Positions 9,728-18,059 of a DNA stretch of 64,000 nt are shown piece by piece. The position numbers were made by a program, and so were the translations under genes. The notes under the pieces were generated by a model. The model made no database searches. It was not told where the DNA came from and saw nothing but the letters and a program-made list of their open reading frames with translations. Numbering within the stretch: position 1 is the first letter of the stretch; each line of letters opens with the position of its first letter. Source of the DNA: Candidatus Poribacteria bacterium (GTDB lineage Bacteria > Poribacteria > WGA-4E > WGA-3G); the NCBI GenBank assembly GCA_028821605.1, contig JAPPFM010000055.1, positions 186,001 through 250,000 on the forward strand. The letters are read 5' to 3'.

Positions 9728-10077
9728 ACTTACTTGCGGACGAGAGCATTGGCAAGTCGATTGTACGTGAACTTCGGCAAAATGGCCATAACGTATTATA
9801 CATCGCCGAATTTGCTCCAAGTATTGATGACGAGGCGGTACTACATCAAGCCAACCTAAACCGTGCACTATTACTTACTGAAGATAAAGATTTTGGTGAA
9901 CTCGTATTCCGTCAAAGATTAGTGCACATGGGTGTAGTGCTTGTTCGTCTTTCGGGTTTATCTTTGCCCGCAAAAGCAACAAGTATCTCAACAGTCTTGG
10001 CAAATCACGAGGATGAATTGCTGGAAGCTTTCAGTGTTATTTCACCCGGAAGAGTTAGAATTCGCCAGGACCCATAA
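9724..10077 (+). CDS. DUF5615 PIN-like toxin (VapC45-like)
   Basis: The 117-residue protein begins MNLLADESIG and continues with GHNVLYIAE, then LLLTEDKDFGELVF, the acidic pattern of DUF5615 PIN-like ribonucleases. The acidic residues (D6, E7 and the D-x-D in the TEDKDFG loop) are where PIN nucleases bind metal. It overlaps the DUF433 gene by 4 bases and forms a complete toxin-antitoxin operon with it. The downstream ligase starts 43 bases later and may be read from the same message. Confidence 0.88.
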   Translation: MNLLADESIGKSIVRELRQNGHNVLYIAEFAPSIDDEAVLHQANLNRALLLTEDKDFGELVFRQRLVHMGVVLVRLSGLSLPAKATSISTVLANHEDELLEAFSVISPGRVRIRQDP

Positions 10078-10120
10078 TCAACTATACTACACCAGTTATA
10101 CTCCAATTACACAGAAAAAC

Positions 10121-11371
10121 ATGGAGATACAAACGCAATTACACCGCCTTCGTGAGATGCTTGCTCCGGTGTTGGAGACAAACGCTTTCTATCGACGAAA
10201 ACTCACCGACGCAGGAATTATACATCCAAACGACCTACAAACGCTGGCGGATTACCGACAGCTGCCCTTTACCACAAAGGAAGAACTTAGCGCGGATCAA
10301 GTGTCGCATCCACCTTACGGCACGAACTTGACCTTTCCACTGGAGCGATATACCTGCCTCCATCGCACCTCAGGTACGACAGGGGCGCCGTTGCGATGGC
10401 TGGACACAGCAGAATCGTGGGACTGGTGGGGAAAATGTTGGGGCGAAATTTACAATGCTGCGGGCGTGACTTCGGCAGATCGGCTTATGATTGCCTTCTC
10501 ATTCGGTCCCTTTATCGGTTTCTGGAGTGCTTATCACGGTGCACAGCAACTCGGTGCGCTCATAATCCCCAACGGCGGTATGACTTCTGATCAGCGGATC
10601 CGTGCTATTCTCAGCAATGATGCGACGGTGCTCATCGCGACACCGACATACGCGTTGCGACTTGCCGAAGTCGCCGAACAGGACGGCATCAACCTGTGTG
10701 AAGAAGCCTCAATTCGGGTAACAATCCACGCCGGTGAGCCGGGGGCAAGCCTACCAGCAACGAAACAACGTATTGAAACGCGTTGGGGCGCGCGTGCCTA
10801 CGATCATGCTGGTGCAACGGAGGTCGGTGCATGGGGTGTGATGTGCGAACCGCAGGCAGGAGTCCACCTCAACGAAAACGAGTTTATCTGTGAAGTGCTT
10901 GATCCCGAAACCGATAATCCGGCAGACGAAGGCGAGTTAGTGATTACCAATTTAGGGCGTATCGGCATGCCGGTTATCCGCTATCGGACAGGAGATCACG
11001 TCAAGCTCAAATCAGCACCGTGTGGATGTGGTATGGAGAGTCGTGTCCTTGAGGGTGGCGTTATCGGACGATTAGATAACGCGCTCATCATCCGCGGTCT
11101 GAACGTATATCCTGCGACGCTTGAAAACATTATCCTTAAGTTCCCGGATGTCCAAGAGTTTGCTGGAGGTGTTTACGGAACAGAGACATTCGATGAACTC
11201 GAAATTCAGATTGAATCTACAAATCCACAACCTGCTGATACCGCCACCGCTGTCGCCGCTTCGATTCGAGACGAGTTAGGCTTGCGTGCTACCGTGAAAG
11301 CGGTGCCACTCGGAACATTACCGAGATATGAACTCAAGTCAAACAGATTCACCGATGAGCGGTACTCGTGA
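10121..11371 (+). CDS. phenylacetate-CoA ligase (PaaK) family adenylate-forming enzyme
   Basis: This 416-residue protein belongs to the ANL superfamily. The ATP-binding loop HRTSGTTGAPLRW, the aromatic-ring region YDHAGATEVGAWG, the hinge YRTGDHVKL and the C-terminal catalytic lysine in LPRYELKSNRF are present. PaaK-type enzymes activate aromatic or other carboxylic acids as acyl-adenylates and then CoA esters. CGCG-type cysteines (APCGCGMES) in the C-terminal half are common in this branch. The frame is open back to 9941 but the upstream part only shadows the toxin gene; the ATG at 10121 gives the normal family start. No phenylacetate genes are near, so the acid activated is unknown. Confidence 0.85.
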   Translation: MEIQTQLHRLREMLAPVLETNAFYRRKLTDAGIIHPNDLQTLADYRQLPFTTKEELSADQVSHPPYGTNLTFPLERYTCLHRTSGTTGAPLRWLDTAESWDWWGKCWGEIYNAAGVTSADRLMIAFSFGPFIGFWSAYHGAQQLGALIIPNGGMTSDQRIRAILSNDATVLIATPTYALRLAEVAEQDGINLCEEASIRVTIHAGEPGASLPATKQRIETRWGARAYDHAGATEVGAWGVMCEPQAGVHLNENEFICEVLDPETDNPADEGELVITNLGRIGMPVIRYRTGDHVKLKSAPCGCGMESRVLEGGVIGRLDNALIIRGLNVYPATLENIILKFPDVQEFAGGVYGTETFDELEIQIESTNPQPADTATAVAASIRDELGLRATVKAVPLGTLPRYELKSNRFTDERYS

Positions 11372-11393
11372 GTAATACACCTGGGTTCGTAGT

Positions 11394-11431
11394 CGCGCAA
11401 TTCATTGCGCGTTGGGATGTAATGAATTGCG
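11394..11431. repeat. palindromic repeat CGCGCAAT-TC-ATTGCGCG plus a third arm
   Basis: A perfect 8-bp inverted repeat with a 2-base centre (11394-11411) is followed by AATGAATTGCG (11421-11431), which is the reverse complement of bases 11396-11406. The layout resembles a small REP-like element between the ligase and the BrnA-like gene. Confidence 0.5.
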
Positions 11432-11487
11432 GTTACGCACCACTCTTTGTTAATCAATTGGGGCTTACACAATCCTTTGGGTTGTGT

Positions 11488-11493
11488 TATAAT
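11488..11493 (+). promoter_or_regulatory. -10 element of a possible leaderless promoter
   Basis: A perfect TATAAT ends 9 bases before the ATG at 11503, with a weak -35 (TTACAC at 11465-11470, 17-base spacer). Transcription would begin within a few bases of the start codon, so the BrnA-like message would be nearly leaderless. Confidence 0.45.
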
Positions 11494-11502
11494 AAAAAAG
11501 AT

Positions 11503-11739
11503 ATGATGAAACTTTCAAAAACACGGCTTTCTGAAATTGAGAACCTCCCTGAAGACGCAATTGATACATCAGAGATCCCCGAACTTGATGACGAGTTTTG
11601 GGAAAATGCCCGTCGGGTTGGTACTGAAAATTACCTTCAGATTGATCATGAAATCTTGGAATGGTTCAAGGGCCAGGGACAGAATTACCACAAGCGGATA
11701 AATACGGTGCTTCGAGCGTATATAGAAGCACATAAGTAA
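11503..11739 (+). CDS. orphan BrnA-like antitoxin
   Basis: A 78-residue protein with the BrnA-type ending: DDEFWENARRVG in the middle and EILEWFKGQGQNYHKRINTV then LRAYIEAHK, a ribbon-helix-helix-like DNA-binding segment. BrnA normally follows BrnT in an operon and represses it. Here no BrnT gene precedes it; the nearest BrnT-like gene is 6.9 kb upstream and broken. Two ATG codons (11503, 11506) are possible starts. It may be a solitary regulator or a leftover of a lost toxin-antitoxin pair. Confidence 0.75.
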   Translation: MMKLSKTRLSEIENLPEDAIDTSEIPELDDEFWENARRVGTENYLQIDHEILEWFKGQGQNYHKRINTVLRAYIEAHK

Positions 11740-11747
11740 ACCAACGA

Positions 11748-13010
11748 ATGAATACACACCCCAACTACGACACCATCGTTATCGGAGGCGGACCTGCGGG
11801 GAGTACCGTTGCGACACTTGTTGCCGAACAAGGATACCGCGTGCTGCTGCTTGAACGGGAAGCCGAACCGAAATTCAAAATTGGAGAGTCTCTGATTCCC
11901 GCTACATACTGGACCTTCAAACGGCTTGGTATGCTCGAAAAACTACGGGCGAGTCATTTCCCACAGAAATACAGCGTGCAGTTTTATTCACGGAGTGGCA
12001 AAGCCTCCAGTCCATTCTACTTTTTTCAAACCAACCCGCATGAAAGTGCTGTTACGTGGCAGGTCTTGCGGAGTGAGTTTGACGAAATGCTCTTGGACAA
12101 CGCAACAGAGAAAGGCGTAGAGGTTCGCCGAGGAACCAGCGTGCGAGAAGTCCTTTTTGACGGTGATACGGCAACCGGCGTTGTAATGCAGAACGCAAAC
12201 GGCACGCGTGAAACACTCAATGCGACCATCATCGTCGATTCTACTGGACAGCGGTCTCTTATTGGAAGACAGCTGAACCTGAATACAACGGAAGCAAACC
12301 TCAAAATGGCATCGCTCTTTACACATTATGAAGGCGGGCATAGAGACGCAGGCCTCGACGAGGGAGCGACACTGATCCTTCACACCAAAGAGAAAGACTC
12401 TTGGTTCTGGTCGATCCCACTCCCGTATAACCGCACGAGCATCGGGGTCGTCGGTGCGTTAGACTATCTCCTCCAAAACCGAAGAGACACCGATGGCAAA
12501 CTCAATGCTCAGAAAATCTTCACCGAAGAACTTGAAAAGTGTACTCCATTGAAACAACGCCTCGAAGGTGCGAAGCAGCTTTTCCCGATCCAGACCACGA
12601 AAGATTTTTCCTACCGTGCCAGTCGCATCGCAGGCGATAATTGGGTATTAGTCGGCGATGCATTCGGATTCTTAGATCCCGTCTACTCGACCGGGCTGTT
12701 CTTGGCATTCAAATCCGGTGAGATGGCAGCAGATGTCATCATTGAAGCCTTTGAAAAAAATGACTTTTCCGAAGCACAACTCGGGAGTTTCGGACCGGCG
12801 TTTGTGGAGGGAATGGAGGCATTTCGGAAACTTGTTTACGCTTTCTACACAAAGGAATTCAGTTTTGCGCGATTTCTGTCAGAATACCCAGAGCATCAGG
12901 GAGGTATCGTCGATATTTTGAGCGGGGATGTGTTTAGGAAAGACGTAACGCACATCTTCCCAGCAATGGCAGAAATGTGTCCATTTCCACCTGAGATGCC
13001 ACTCAATTGA
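11748..13010 (+). CDS. FAD-dependent oxidoreductase of the flavin-dependent halogenase type
   Basis: This 420-residue flavoprotein begins with a Rossmann loop VIGGGPAGSTVA and has IGESLIPATYWTF and the FAD-binding GDAFGFLDPVYSTGLFLA segment, the pattern of the tryptophan-halogenase-like branch of the geranylgeranyl-reductase superfamily. At residues 219-224 it contains WFWSIP, which fits WxWxIP, a signature of flavin-dependent halogenases that is thought to suppress monooxygenase activity. A halogenase catalytic lysine cannot be placed with confidence. Related proteins include oxidases and reductases, so halogenation is only a hypothesis. It starts 8 bases after the BrnA-like gene. No polyketide or peptide synthetase gene is nearby. 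Confidence 0.8.
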   Translation: MNTHPNYDTIVIGGGPAGSTVATLVAEQGYRVLLLEREAEPKFKIGESLIPATYWTFKRLGMLEKLRASHFPQKYSVQFYSRSGKASSPFYFFQTNPHESAVTWQVLRSEFDEMLLDNATEKGVEVRRGTSVREVLFDGDTATGVVMQNANGTRETLNATIIVDSTGQRSLIGRQLNLNTTEANLKMASLFTHYEGGHRDAGLDEGATLILHTKEKDSWFWSIPLPYNRTSIGVVGALDYLLQNRRDTDGKLNAQKIFTEELEKCTPLKQRLEGAKQLFPIQTTKDFSYRASRIAGDNWVLVGDAFGFLDPVYSTGLFLAFKSGEMAADVIIEAFEKNDFSEAQLGSFGPAFVEGMEAFRKLVYAFYTKEFSFARFLSEYPEHQGGIVDILSGDVFRKDVTHIFPAMAEMCPFPPEMPLN

Positions 13011-13049
13011 TACGGACACGTATCATATCCTAAGAGATAGGAGAACCTC

Positions 13050-14075
13050 ATGAAATCAATCCTGTTCTATTTATCAATCATCTGTGTGATATTTGCCGTA
13101 GGGTGCGATAACGCCTCAAAACGCGACACCGCCCAAGGCGAAAAAAGTGATACAACTGCCAAGTTGGTGAACGATAGTGCCTCAAAACGCCGCTTCGTCA
13201 GCGTCGGCACGGCCCCTGCTGGAGGCGCATTTTTCGTCGTCGGTTCCGCAATCGCTGAGGTCGTCGCTGGTAACGCACCGGAAGCAGGTTGGGAAGTCAC
13301 TGCCGAAGCCACCAAAGGCACACAAGAGAACATCCGCCGCATTGTAAGCGGTGAACTGGAATTCGCACTCGCCAACGCTGCAATCTCTTATTTCGCTGTG
13401 CGCGGTGAGGGTGCGTGGGAAACCGAATACACCATCCGTACCGTCATGACGCTTGCTCCAAATGTTGGTTTGTTTATTACATCACAGTCTTCAGGCATCC
13501 GTACGATTCAAGACTTTGCTGGAAAACGGATTGTCGTCGGACCGGCAGGCGCAGGCTTTGAGTATTTCCTGAAACCGATACTGGCAGCACATGGTATCAC
13601 CTACGAAGACTTCACACCGATCAACAGCCACTACATCGGTGCTGTGGATCTATTAGCGGACGGTTCCGCTGCTGCAGCATTTATGGGAGGCGCGATCCCA
13701 ACACCGGCCGTTACACAAGCCAGTACATCCCAAAACATCTTTTTCATCCCGCTCGACGAAGCAGCGAAACAGTCTCTCTTTGAAGATTATCCTTTCTTTA
13801 ATGCGATAACTATCCCTGCGAACACCTACAAAGGACAGACGGAGCCGTTCGCCAGTATGAACGTAGGGGCAATGCATCTCATCACCGCCGAGAACGTAGA
13901 TGAAAATATGGTTTACGAATTTACGAAAACCTTATATACACACCGAGCAGAGGTCGTCAAACGGCACGGTGCTGGCAAAGCGATTAATCCGAAAAACGTT
14001 GTCAAAGATACAGGCACGCCGTTCCACCCGGGTGCTATCCGTTTCTATCGCGAAATCAGTATTTGGAACGAATAA
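13050..14075 (+). CDS. TAXI-family TRAP transporter solute-binding lipoprotein
   Basis: The 341-residue protein has a lipoprotein signal (FYLSIICVIFAVGC; Cys at about residue 20), then a region matching TAXI TRAP binding proteins: VSVGTAPAGGAFFVVGSAIA and ELEFALANAA, with AGKRIVVGPAGAGFEY in the second lobe. These proteins capture organic anions such as glutamate or other carboxylates for a DctQM-type permease. The start has TAGGAG 9 bases upstream. No permease gene is adjacent, so the partner must be elsewhere or the protein acts alone. Confidence 0.88.
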   Translation: MKSILFYLSIICVIFAVGCDNASKRDTAQGEKSDTTAKLVNDSASKRRFVSVGTAPAGGAFFVVGSAIAEVVAGNAPEAGWEVTAEATKGTQENIRRIVSGELEFALANAAISYFAVRGEGAWETEYTIRTVMTLAPNVGLFITSQSSGIRTIQDFAGKRIVVGPAGAGFEYFLKPILAAHGITYEDFTPINSHYIGAVDLLADGSAAAAFMGGAIPTPAVTQASTSQNIFFIPLDEAAKQSLFEDYPFFNAITIPANTYKGQTEPFASMNVGAMHLITAENVDENMVYEFTKTLYTHRAEVVKRHGAGKAINPKNVVKDTGTPFHPGAIRFYREISIWNE

Positions 14076-14092
14076 AAAAGTGCAACTTTTTT
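14074..14092 (+). terminator. possible terminator of the TAXI gene
   Basis: An exact 8-bp inverted repeat (AAAAAAGT, loop GCA, ACTTTTTT) overlaps the stop codon and ends in six T. The stem is A/T-rich and weak. Confidence 0.35.
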
Positions 14093-14128
14093 ACGGCTCG
14101 TTTGTAGTTAAGAATACGCGCATAGAGG

Positions 14129-14231
14129 GACCGGAAATAGGGTCTTCTGGGCCAAGCAATATATTGACTGAGATGTCCCTTTTTCCGGTCAGCTTCGGTC
14201 TGTGGGAGACTGTTCTCCCTTCAGACCGAAG
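14129..14231. other. two strong nested hairpins in the dnaN upstream region
   Basis: GACCGGAAA (14129-14137) pairs with TTTCCGGTC (14182-14190). Just after it, CTTCGGTCTG (14193-14202) pairs with CAGACCGAAG (14222-14231), and the loop contains a second stem GGGAGA/TCTCCC (14204-14219). No run of T follows, so it is not a simple terminator. It may be a structured RNA or a mobile palindrome. The rest of 14076-14474 holds no gene and no DnaA boxes that I can see. Confidence 0.5.
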
Positions 14232-14415
14232 TCTCTTCGCATTTCAAACATGAAGCCCTCAATAGTGAGGTAACACCTACAAAGCATCCTCACAAAACAG
14301 AACAGATTTTCAATACCCGCCGCTTAACCTTTAGTCGCAGCAACGTCCTATCTCAATTCGCACAGCAAACCCAAATCATCACCCAAAATTTACTTAACAT
14401 ACGCTAAAAAAATAC

Positions 14416-14445
14416 TTGACTTTAAAATGCTTTCTTTGTTATAAT
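14416..14445 (+). promoter_or_regulatory. dnaN promoter
   Basis: TTGACT (14416-14421), 18-base spacer, TATAAT (14440-14445), with AAGGAG and the dnaN ATG just downstream. Confidence 0.7.
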
Positions 14446-14474
14446 TGTAAAAATACTTATTAAGGAGACTGGAA

Positions 14475-15578
14475 ATGGAATTAACTTTTGAAAAAGATGA
14501 CCTCCTATATTCCCTACAAGTCTTACAAGGTGTAGCGAGCGGGCGTACGACTTTACCCATTCTTTCAAATGTCCTCATCCAAGCCGCAGATGGGAAAATT
14601 GAGTGTGTCGCCACGGATTTAGAAGTCGGGATTAAGATGAAGGTGGAAGGTGTCATTCAAGAAGACGGCGCAATCACTGTCTCCGCTAAGAAACTGGCAG
14701 ACATCGTCAAGGAATTGCCCGTAGATAAAACAATACACCTCGCGACGACAGCAAACGACCGCGTCGAAATTACGTGCGGCGACGGCGTTTACAAGATTAT
14801 CGGACTCCCGGACGAAGAATTTCCCCAATTGCCTTCTGTTGATGGACATTCACTAACAATCGAGGGAGAAACTTTGCGCGCTGTTCTCCGCAGAACCGAA
14901 TTCGCCGCTGCGACAGAGGATGTACGCTACTTCCTAAATGGTTTGTGTTTTAATTTCCTTCCTGACCGAACAGAAGTCGTCGCCACCGACGCGATACGAC
15001 TCGCACTCGCTTGTTGTGAACCGTTTCAGACCCCGGAGAATGTAGAGTGCTTCATCGTCCCACTCAAAGCCGTTAAAGAGATTGAGCGCACTTTTGCTGA
15101 ATCCGATCAAGTGCAGGTCTCAATTTTTGAAAATCAGATTCTCTTCGCTGATGAGAACGCCACCTTAACGACACGCCTTGTAGAAGGGGATTATCCGCCA
15201 TATCAGAAACTCATCCCTGATTCGACAGTAGAAAAAGCGGTCGTCTCTAAAGAACAGATTCTGCACGCGGCACGCCGGGTCGCATTGCTATCAAATCCAA
15301 AGACCTTTGCGGTCTGTTTGGAGATTGATACTGAACAGATTCAGATTTCAGCGAGAACTCCAGAATTAGGAGAGGCACACGAGACGCTTCCTGTGGAGTC
15401 GAGCACTGGACGTGTACGGTTGGGGATTGATGCCCGTTTACTGATAGAGACACTGGCGCACATCGAAACGGAATCGATCGCGATAGAGTTTACAGGCGCA
15501 GTGGCTCCTGTAGCCTTTAAACCGACCGATGAAGAAAGGCATATCTGTCTGATAAATCCAATGCGCTTGGAATCTTAA
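14475..15578 (+). CDS. dnaN: DNA polymerase III beta subunit (sliding clamp)
   Basis: This 367-residue protein is the ring-shaped processivity clamp of the replicative polymerase. The start (MELTFEKDDLLYSLQVLQGV) and the segments TLPILSNVLIQA, DLEVGIKM, GLPDEEFPQLP, RTEFAAATEDVRYFLNGL and the carboxy-terminal ICLINPMRLES (normally ...MPMRL) match DnaN across its three clamp domains. It is of usual length. AAGGAG sits 8 bases before the start. Unlike many bacteria it is not next to dnaA, recF or gyrB, and the upstream region has no DnaA-box cluster, so this is probably not the replication origin. Confidence 0.96.
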   Translation: MELTFEKDDLLYSLQVLQGVASGRTTLPILSNVLIQAADGKIECVATDLEVGIKMKVEGVIQEDGAITVSAKKLADIVKELPVDKTIHLATTANDRVEITCGDGVYKIIGLPDEEFPQLPSVDGHSLTIEGETLRAVLRRTEFAAATEDVRYFLNGLCFNFLPDRTEVVATDAIRLALACCEPFQTPENVECFIVPLKAVKEIERTFAESDQVQVSIFENQILFADENATLTTRLVEGDYPPYQKLIPDSTVEKAVVSKEQILHAARRVALLSNPKTFAVCLEIDTEQIQISARTPELGEAHETLPVESSTGRVRLGIDARLLIETLAHIETESIAIEFTGAVAPVAFKPTDEERHICLINPMRLES

Positions 15579-15649
15579 AAGCACTTTAGTCGCCAAGCCT
15601 GAAAAATTGCGCTTCCACTATAAGAACAGAGACATTCTCTTACAGTACA

Positions 15650-15686
15650 GTAAAGGGCACGCGAGATGGCGTGCCCTTTACTTTTT
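15650..15686 (+). terminator. rho-independent terminator
   Basis: A perfect 13-bp stem (GTAAAGGGCACGC / GCGTGCCCTTTAC) with a 6-base loop is followed immediately by TTTTT. It ends dnaN transcription and separates it from the tRNA promoter. Confidence 0.88.
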
Positions 15687-15710
15687 CACAGATATTTTTT
15701 TCAGAAAAAC

Positions 15711-15739
15711 TTGACAACGTTTCTGTTTTATGATATTAT
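15711..15739 (+). promoter_or_regulatory. strong promoter for tRNA-Phe
   Basis: TTGACA (15711-15716), 17-base spacer, TATTAT (15734-15739), 12 bases before the tRNA. Confidence 0.8.
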
Positions 15740-15751
15740 TATATACCTGAT

Positions 15752-15824
<73 letters not shown>

Positions 15825-15985
15825 TAGCCTACCTGACAGTTCAATTCTGTCTCACCACATTTCTGACCGTGAAATGCAGTGAACGAGGAAGGGGTTGGAC
15901 AACCCCAGCAGTTAGTCTGTTGAAATTACGGTCAATTCGCAAGTGGATAATCGGATTGTATCCGATTATAAAGGAGGGTATTTTT

Positions 15986-16120
15986 ATGCTCTATCCAATT
16001 CCACTTTTACCTTCAGTTCTCACGATTGCTGAAGTTTTGTATAAAAATCGTGAAAATATTATCATGTTTATGAAGAAGATGACTAACTGCCGTGGGTTGT
16101 TCTGTGGGCTTCCAATGTGA
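15986..16120 (+). CDS. 44-residue hydrophobic small protein between two tRNAs
   Basis: The ATG at 15986 has a perfect AAGGAGG with 8-base spacing. The product contains LPSVLTIAEVLYKNRENIIM, which resembles LPLALEVAKLLYKHRQEIRD in the larger protein encoded at 16313. The shared pattern LPxxLxxAxxLYKxRxxI suggests both belong to one small helical family. Function unknown; probably membrane-associated. The rest of 15825-16157 shows nothing else clear. Confidence 0.5.
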   Translation: MLYPIPLLPSVLTIAEVLYKNRENIIMFMKKMTNCRGLFCGLPM

Positions 16121-16157
16121 GAATTGCTAAAATTACCAGAGCAGTAAAGTTTGCCAA

Positions 16158-16229
16158 GCCGGTGTAGCTCAGTGGAAGAGCAACTGATTCGTAATCAGTA
16201 GGTCGGAGGTTCAAATCCTCTCATCGGCT
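16158..16229 (+). tRNA. tRNA-Thr (anticodon CGT)
   Basis: A 72-base cloverleaf: GCCGGTG pairs with CATCGGC (one G-U), anticodon stem ACTGA/TCAGT with loop TTCGTAA (CGT), T-arm GGAGG TTCAAAT CCTCT. Discriminator base T; no encoded CCA. Confidence 0.93.
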
Positions 16230-16312
16230 CTTCTATCCGCCCGATATTAACAAATTGACAACCCTGGATCCGTTTCTTACGCTTATCCCATTCGTCTGAA
16301 AATTGTGGGATC

Positions 16313-16822
16313 ATGCCGATGAATTATACCGCACTACTAAACGCATTAAAGGATATACTCCCTCTTTTACCGCAGAGTGTTCAAAGATTGATGCCTCCAC
16401 TACTAAACGCATTAAAGTTTATATTTCCTCGTTTACCGCAGAGTGTTCAAAGATTGATGCCTGGATTCTTAGCATTTCTGCCTCTGGCACTTGAAGTTGC
16501 TAAACTCCTGTACAAACATCGCCAAGAAATCAGAGATACTATTGAGAATCTAACCGAGCGCACCTCAACGCAAGCTAAACAGGTGAGTGATAGCATCGCA
16601 ATGACTGTTCCGCGTTTGCCAAAGAGGGTAGGTCGAAAGTTGCATCGTTGGTTGGAATATTTGCCCTTCACACTTGAACTTGCTAAAGCATCTTATGAAA
16701 AGAACAGCCAAAAAGTCCGTAGTTTAACAACGCCGCTCCCAAGCAAGGTTAAAAGAAAAATCAACAGATTATTGAAACGCCATCATCGTCCACAGCGTTT
16801 GAATTTATTCCATAGATTTTAG
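16313..16822 (+). CDS. 169-residue repetitive helical protein of unknown function
   Basis: I do not recognise a family. The N-terminus carries two tandem 22-residue units (LLNALKDILPLLPQSVQRLM and LLNALKFIFPRLPQSVQRLM). Two later segments, LAFLPLALEVAKLLYKHRQE and LEYLPFTLELAKASYEKNSQ, repeat a second motif that also appears in the small protein at 15986. The C-terminus is strongly basic (KVKRKINRLLKRHHRPQR). Alternating proline-rich turns and amphipathic helices suggest membrane surface or nucleic-acid contact. No good ribosome site precedes the ATG at 16313, so the start is uncertain. Confidence 0.5.
   Translation: MPMNYTALLNALKDILPLLPQSVQRLMPPLLNALKFIFPRLPQSVQRLMPGFLAFLPLALEVAKLLYKHRQEIRDTIENLTERTSTQAKQVSDSIAMTVPRLPKRVGRKLHRWLEYLPFTLELAKASYEKNSQKVRSLTTPLPSKVKRKINRLLKRHHRPQRLNLFHRF
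16332..16463 (+). repeat. 66-bp in-frame tandem duplication
   Basis: Copies 16332-16397 and 16398-16463 are nearly identical; both start CACTACTAAACGCATTAAAG. The unit is 22 codons, so the reading frame is kept. The low divergence suggests a recent duplication. Confidence 0.85.
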
Positions 16823-16876
16823 AACTTTCTTCGTAGATTCCAACATTAGGAACATTGGATTCCATTTCTTTTTTTA

Positions 16877-17986
16877 TCACTCCCCCAATTCTGACTCAGC
16901 AGCGATATCTTCTTCAAGCGACTTGATATTTGCTAAGACCGTTGGGTGCGGTTCAATTTCATAGACTTTCCGATACACTTCCAACGCAGCCTCTTTATCA
17001 CCGAGGAAACTCGCATAAATTTCCCCCATCCGTTCCCACGCGCGAACCTCTTGAGGATCAAGTTCCACGATGCGTTCGTAGACTTGCAGGGCATCCGCAT
17101 ATTGACGCGTTTCGATATCCTCTCGCTCAAGTGCAGACGCGCGTGCAAAAAGCAGTCCGACGAGATCGGTAATGACTTCATCCATCCCAGGACGCTTTTC
17201 AAGTGCTTGTTCCAATACGAGAATTGCCTCCGATTCAAGTCGGGTAACCTCAGTAAAATCTTCAATCGTGTATTCTCGGTCTAAAAACCGATATTTCTGA
17301 AGCATTTTGGAGTATGTTCTGGATAGCTGCAGACGTGCAAGGATACCGATAGGTGCTTTTTCGGAGAGCACGACTCGCAACTCAGGATCGTTTTCAATCG
17401 CTTTTTTGTAGTGTTCCTCTGCCTGCTCAAACTGCTTACTTCCCTGATAGAGGACACCAAGGAGATAGTGTGCTTCGGCATTGCTCGGATCTTTTTTAAC
17501 GACTGCGAGGAACTCCTCTGCGGCTTCGCTGAGTAAATAGTCATCGCGAAGCAGCTTTCCACGTAAAAGACGGACATCAGGATGGTCAGGTTGAACGCGT
17601 GATGCGTGTTCCAAACGCGCCTTTGCATCTTTCAGCCAACCACTTTGTGAATAAATTGCAGCGATGCGAAGATTGGCATGCAAACGGATTTCTGCCCCTG
17701 TTTTCGAGGCTCCATTTATCAAGTGCTTTTGTGCTTCCGCATCATCTTCTAATGCTTGCAATGCCTGCCAATAAAAAAGCGCGGCATCAACGAGATCCTG
17801 TTGGGCAAAGAGTGTGTCTGCTTTCTCAACAAAGCCACCTACCTGCGACACCGGTGGTGATCCGGATTCCGCACTGCCCCGCTGGATATAGAAAAACGCA
17901 AGCACAATAAAACCGATGACTACAAGTACTTCCGCATAAAAAAGCCAACTGCGTAAGGAAAATAGGGATTTCGTGTTAAATGACAT
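16877..17986 (-). CDS. membrane-anchored TPR protein
   Basis: The 369-residue protein has an N-terminal membrane anchor (FYAEVLVVIGFIVLAFFYIQ, about residues 16-35), then tetratricopeptide repeats with the usual W/L-G-Y-A-F-A-P spacing, for example AEAHYLLGVLYQGSKQFEQA and AWERMGEIYASFLGDKEAAL. TPR proteins act as scaffolds for protein complexes. The start is the ATG at 17986, preceded by AAGGGAG; an earlier in-frame start has no ribosome site. It lies 73 bases after dsbD on the same strand, so both may belong to one operon. Confidence 0.85.
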   Translation of the reverse strand: MSFNTKSLFSLRSWLFYAEVLVVIGFIVLAFFYIQRGSAESGSPPVSQVGGFVEKADTLFAQQDLVDAALFYWQALQALEDDAEAQKHLINGASKTGAEIRLHANLRIAAIYSQSGWLKDAKARLEHASRVQPDHPDVRLLRGKLLRDDYLLSEAAEEFLAVVKKDPSNAEAHYLLGVLYQGSKQFEQAEEHYKKAIENDPELRVVLSEKAPIGILARLQLSRTYSKMLQKYRFLDREYTIEDFTEVTRLESEAILVLEQALEKRPGMDEVITDLVGLLFARASALEREDIETRQYADALQVYERIVELDPQEVRAWERMGEIYASFLGDKEAALEVYRKVYEIEPHPTVLANIKSLEEDIAAESELGE

Positions 17987-18059
17987 GTTCACTCCCTTGT
18001 CTTGATATAGTGCACAAGACGATGGAACATAAGTTTTAATCCACAATCAAAACGACGCG

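Noticed and set aside
9941-10120. Upstream extension of the PaaK-like gene into the toxin gene
   Set aside because: The residues shadow the DUF5615 frame, the family N-terminus begins at 10121, and no ribosome site supports the longer start.
14076-14474. Replication origin ahead of dnaN
   Set aside because: No DnaA boxes or A/T-rich unwinding element could be seen, and dnaA is not adjacent.
16303-16494. Alternative ORF across the tandem duplication
   Set aside because: It ends early, while the 16313 frame stays open and shows the same motif as the neighbouring small protein.
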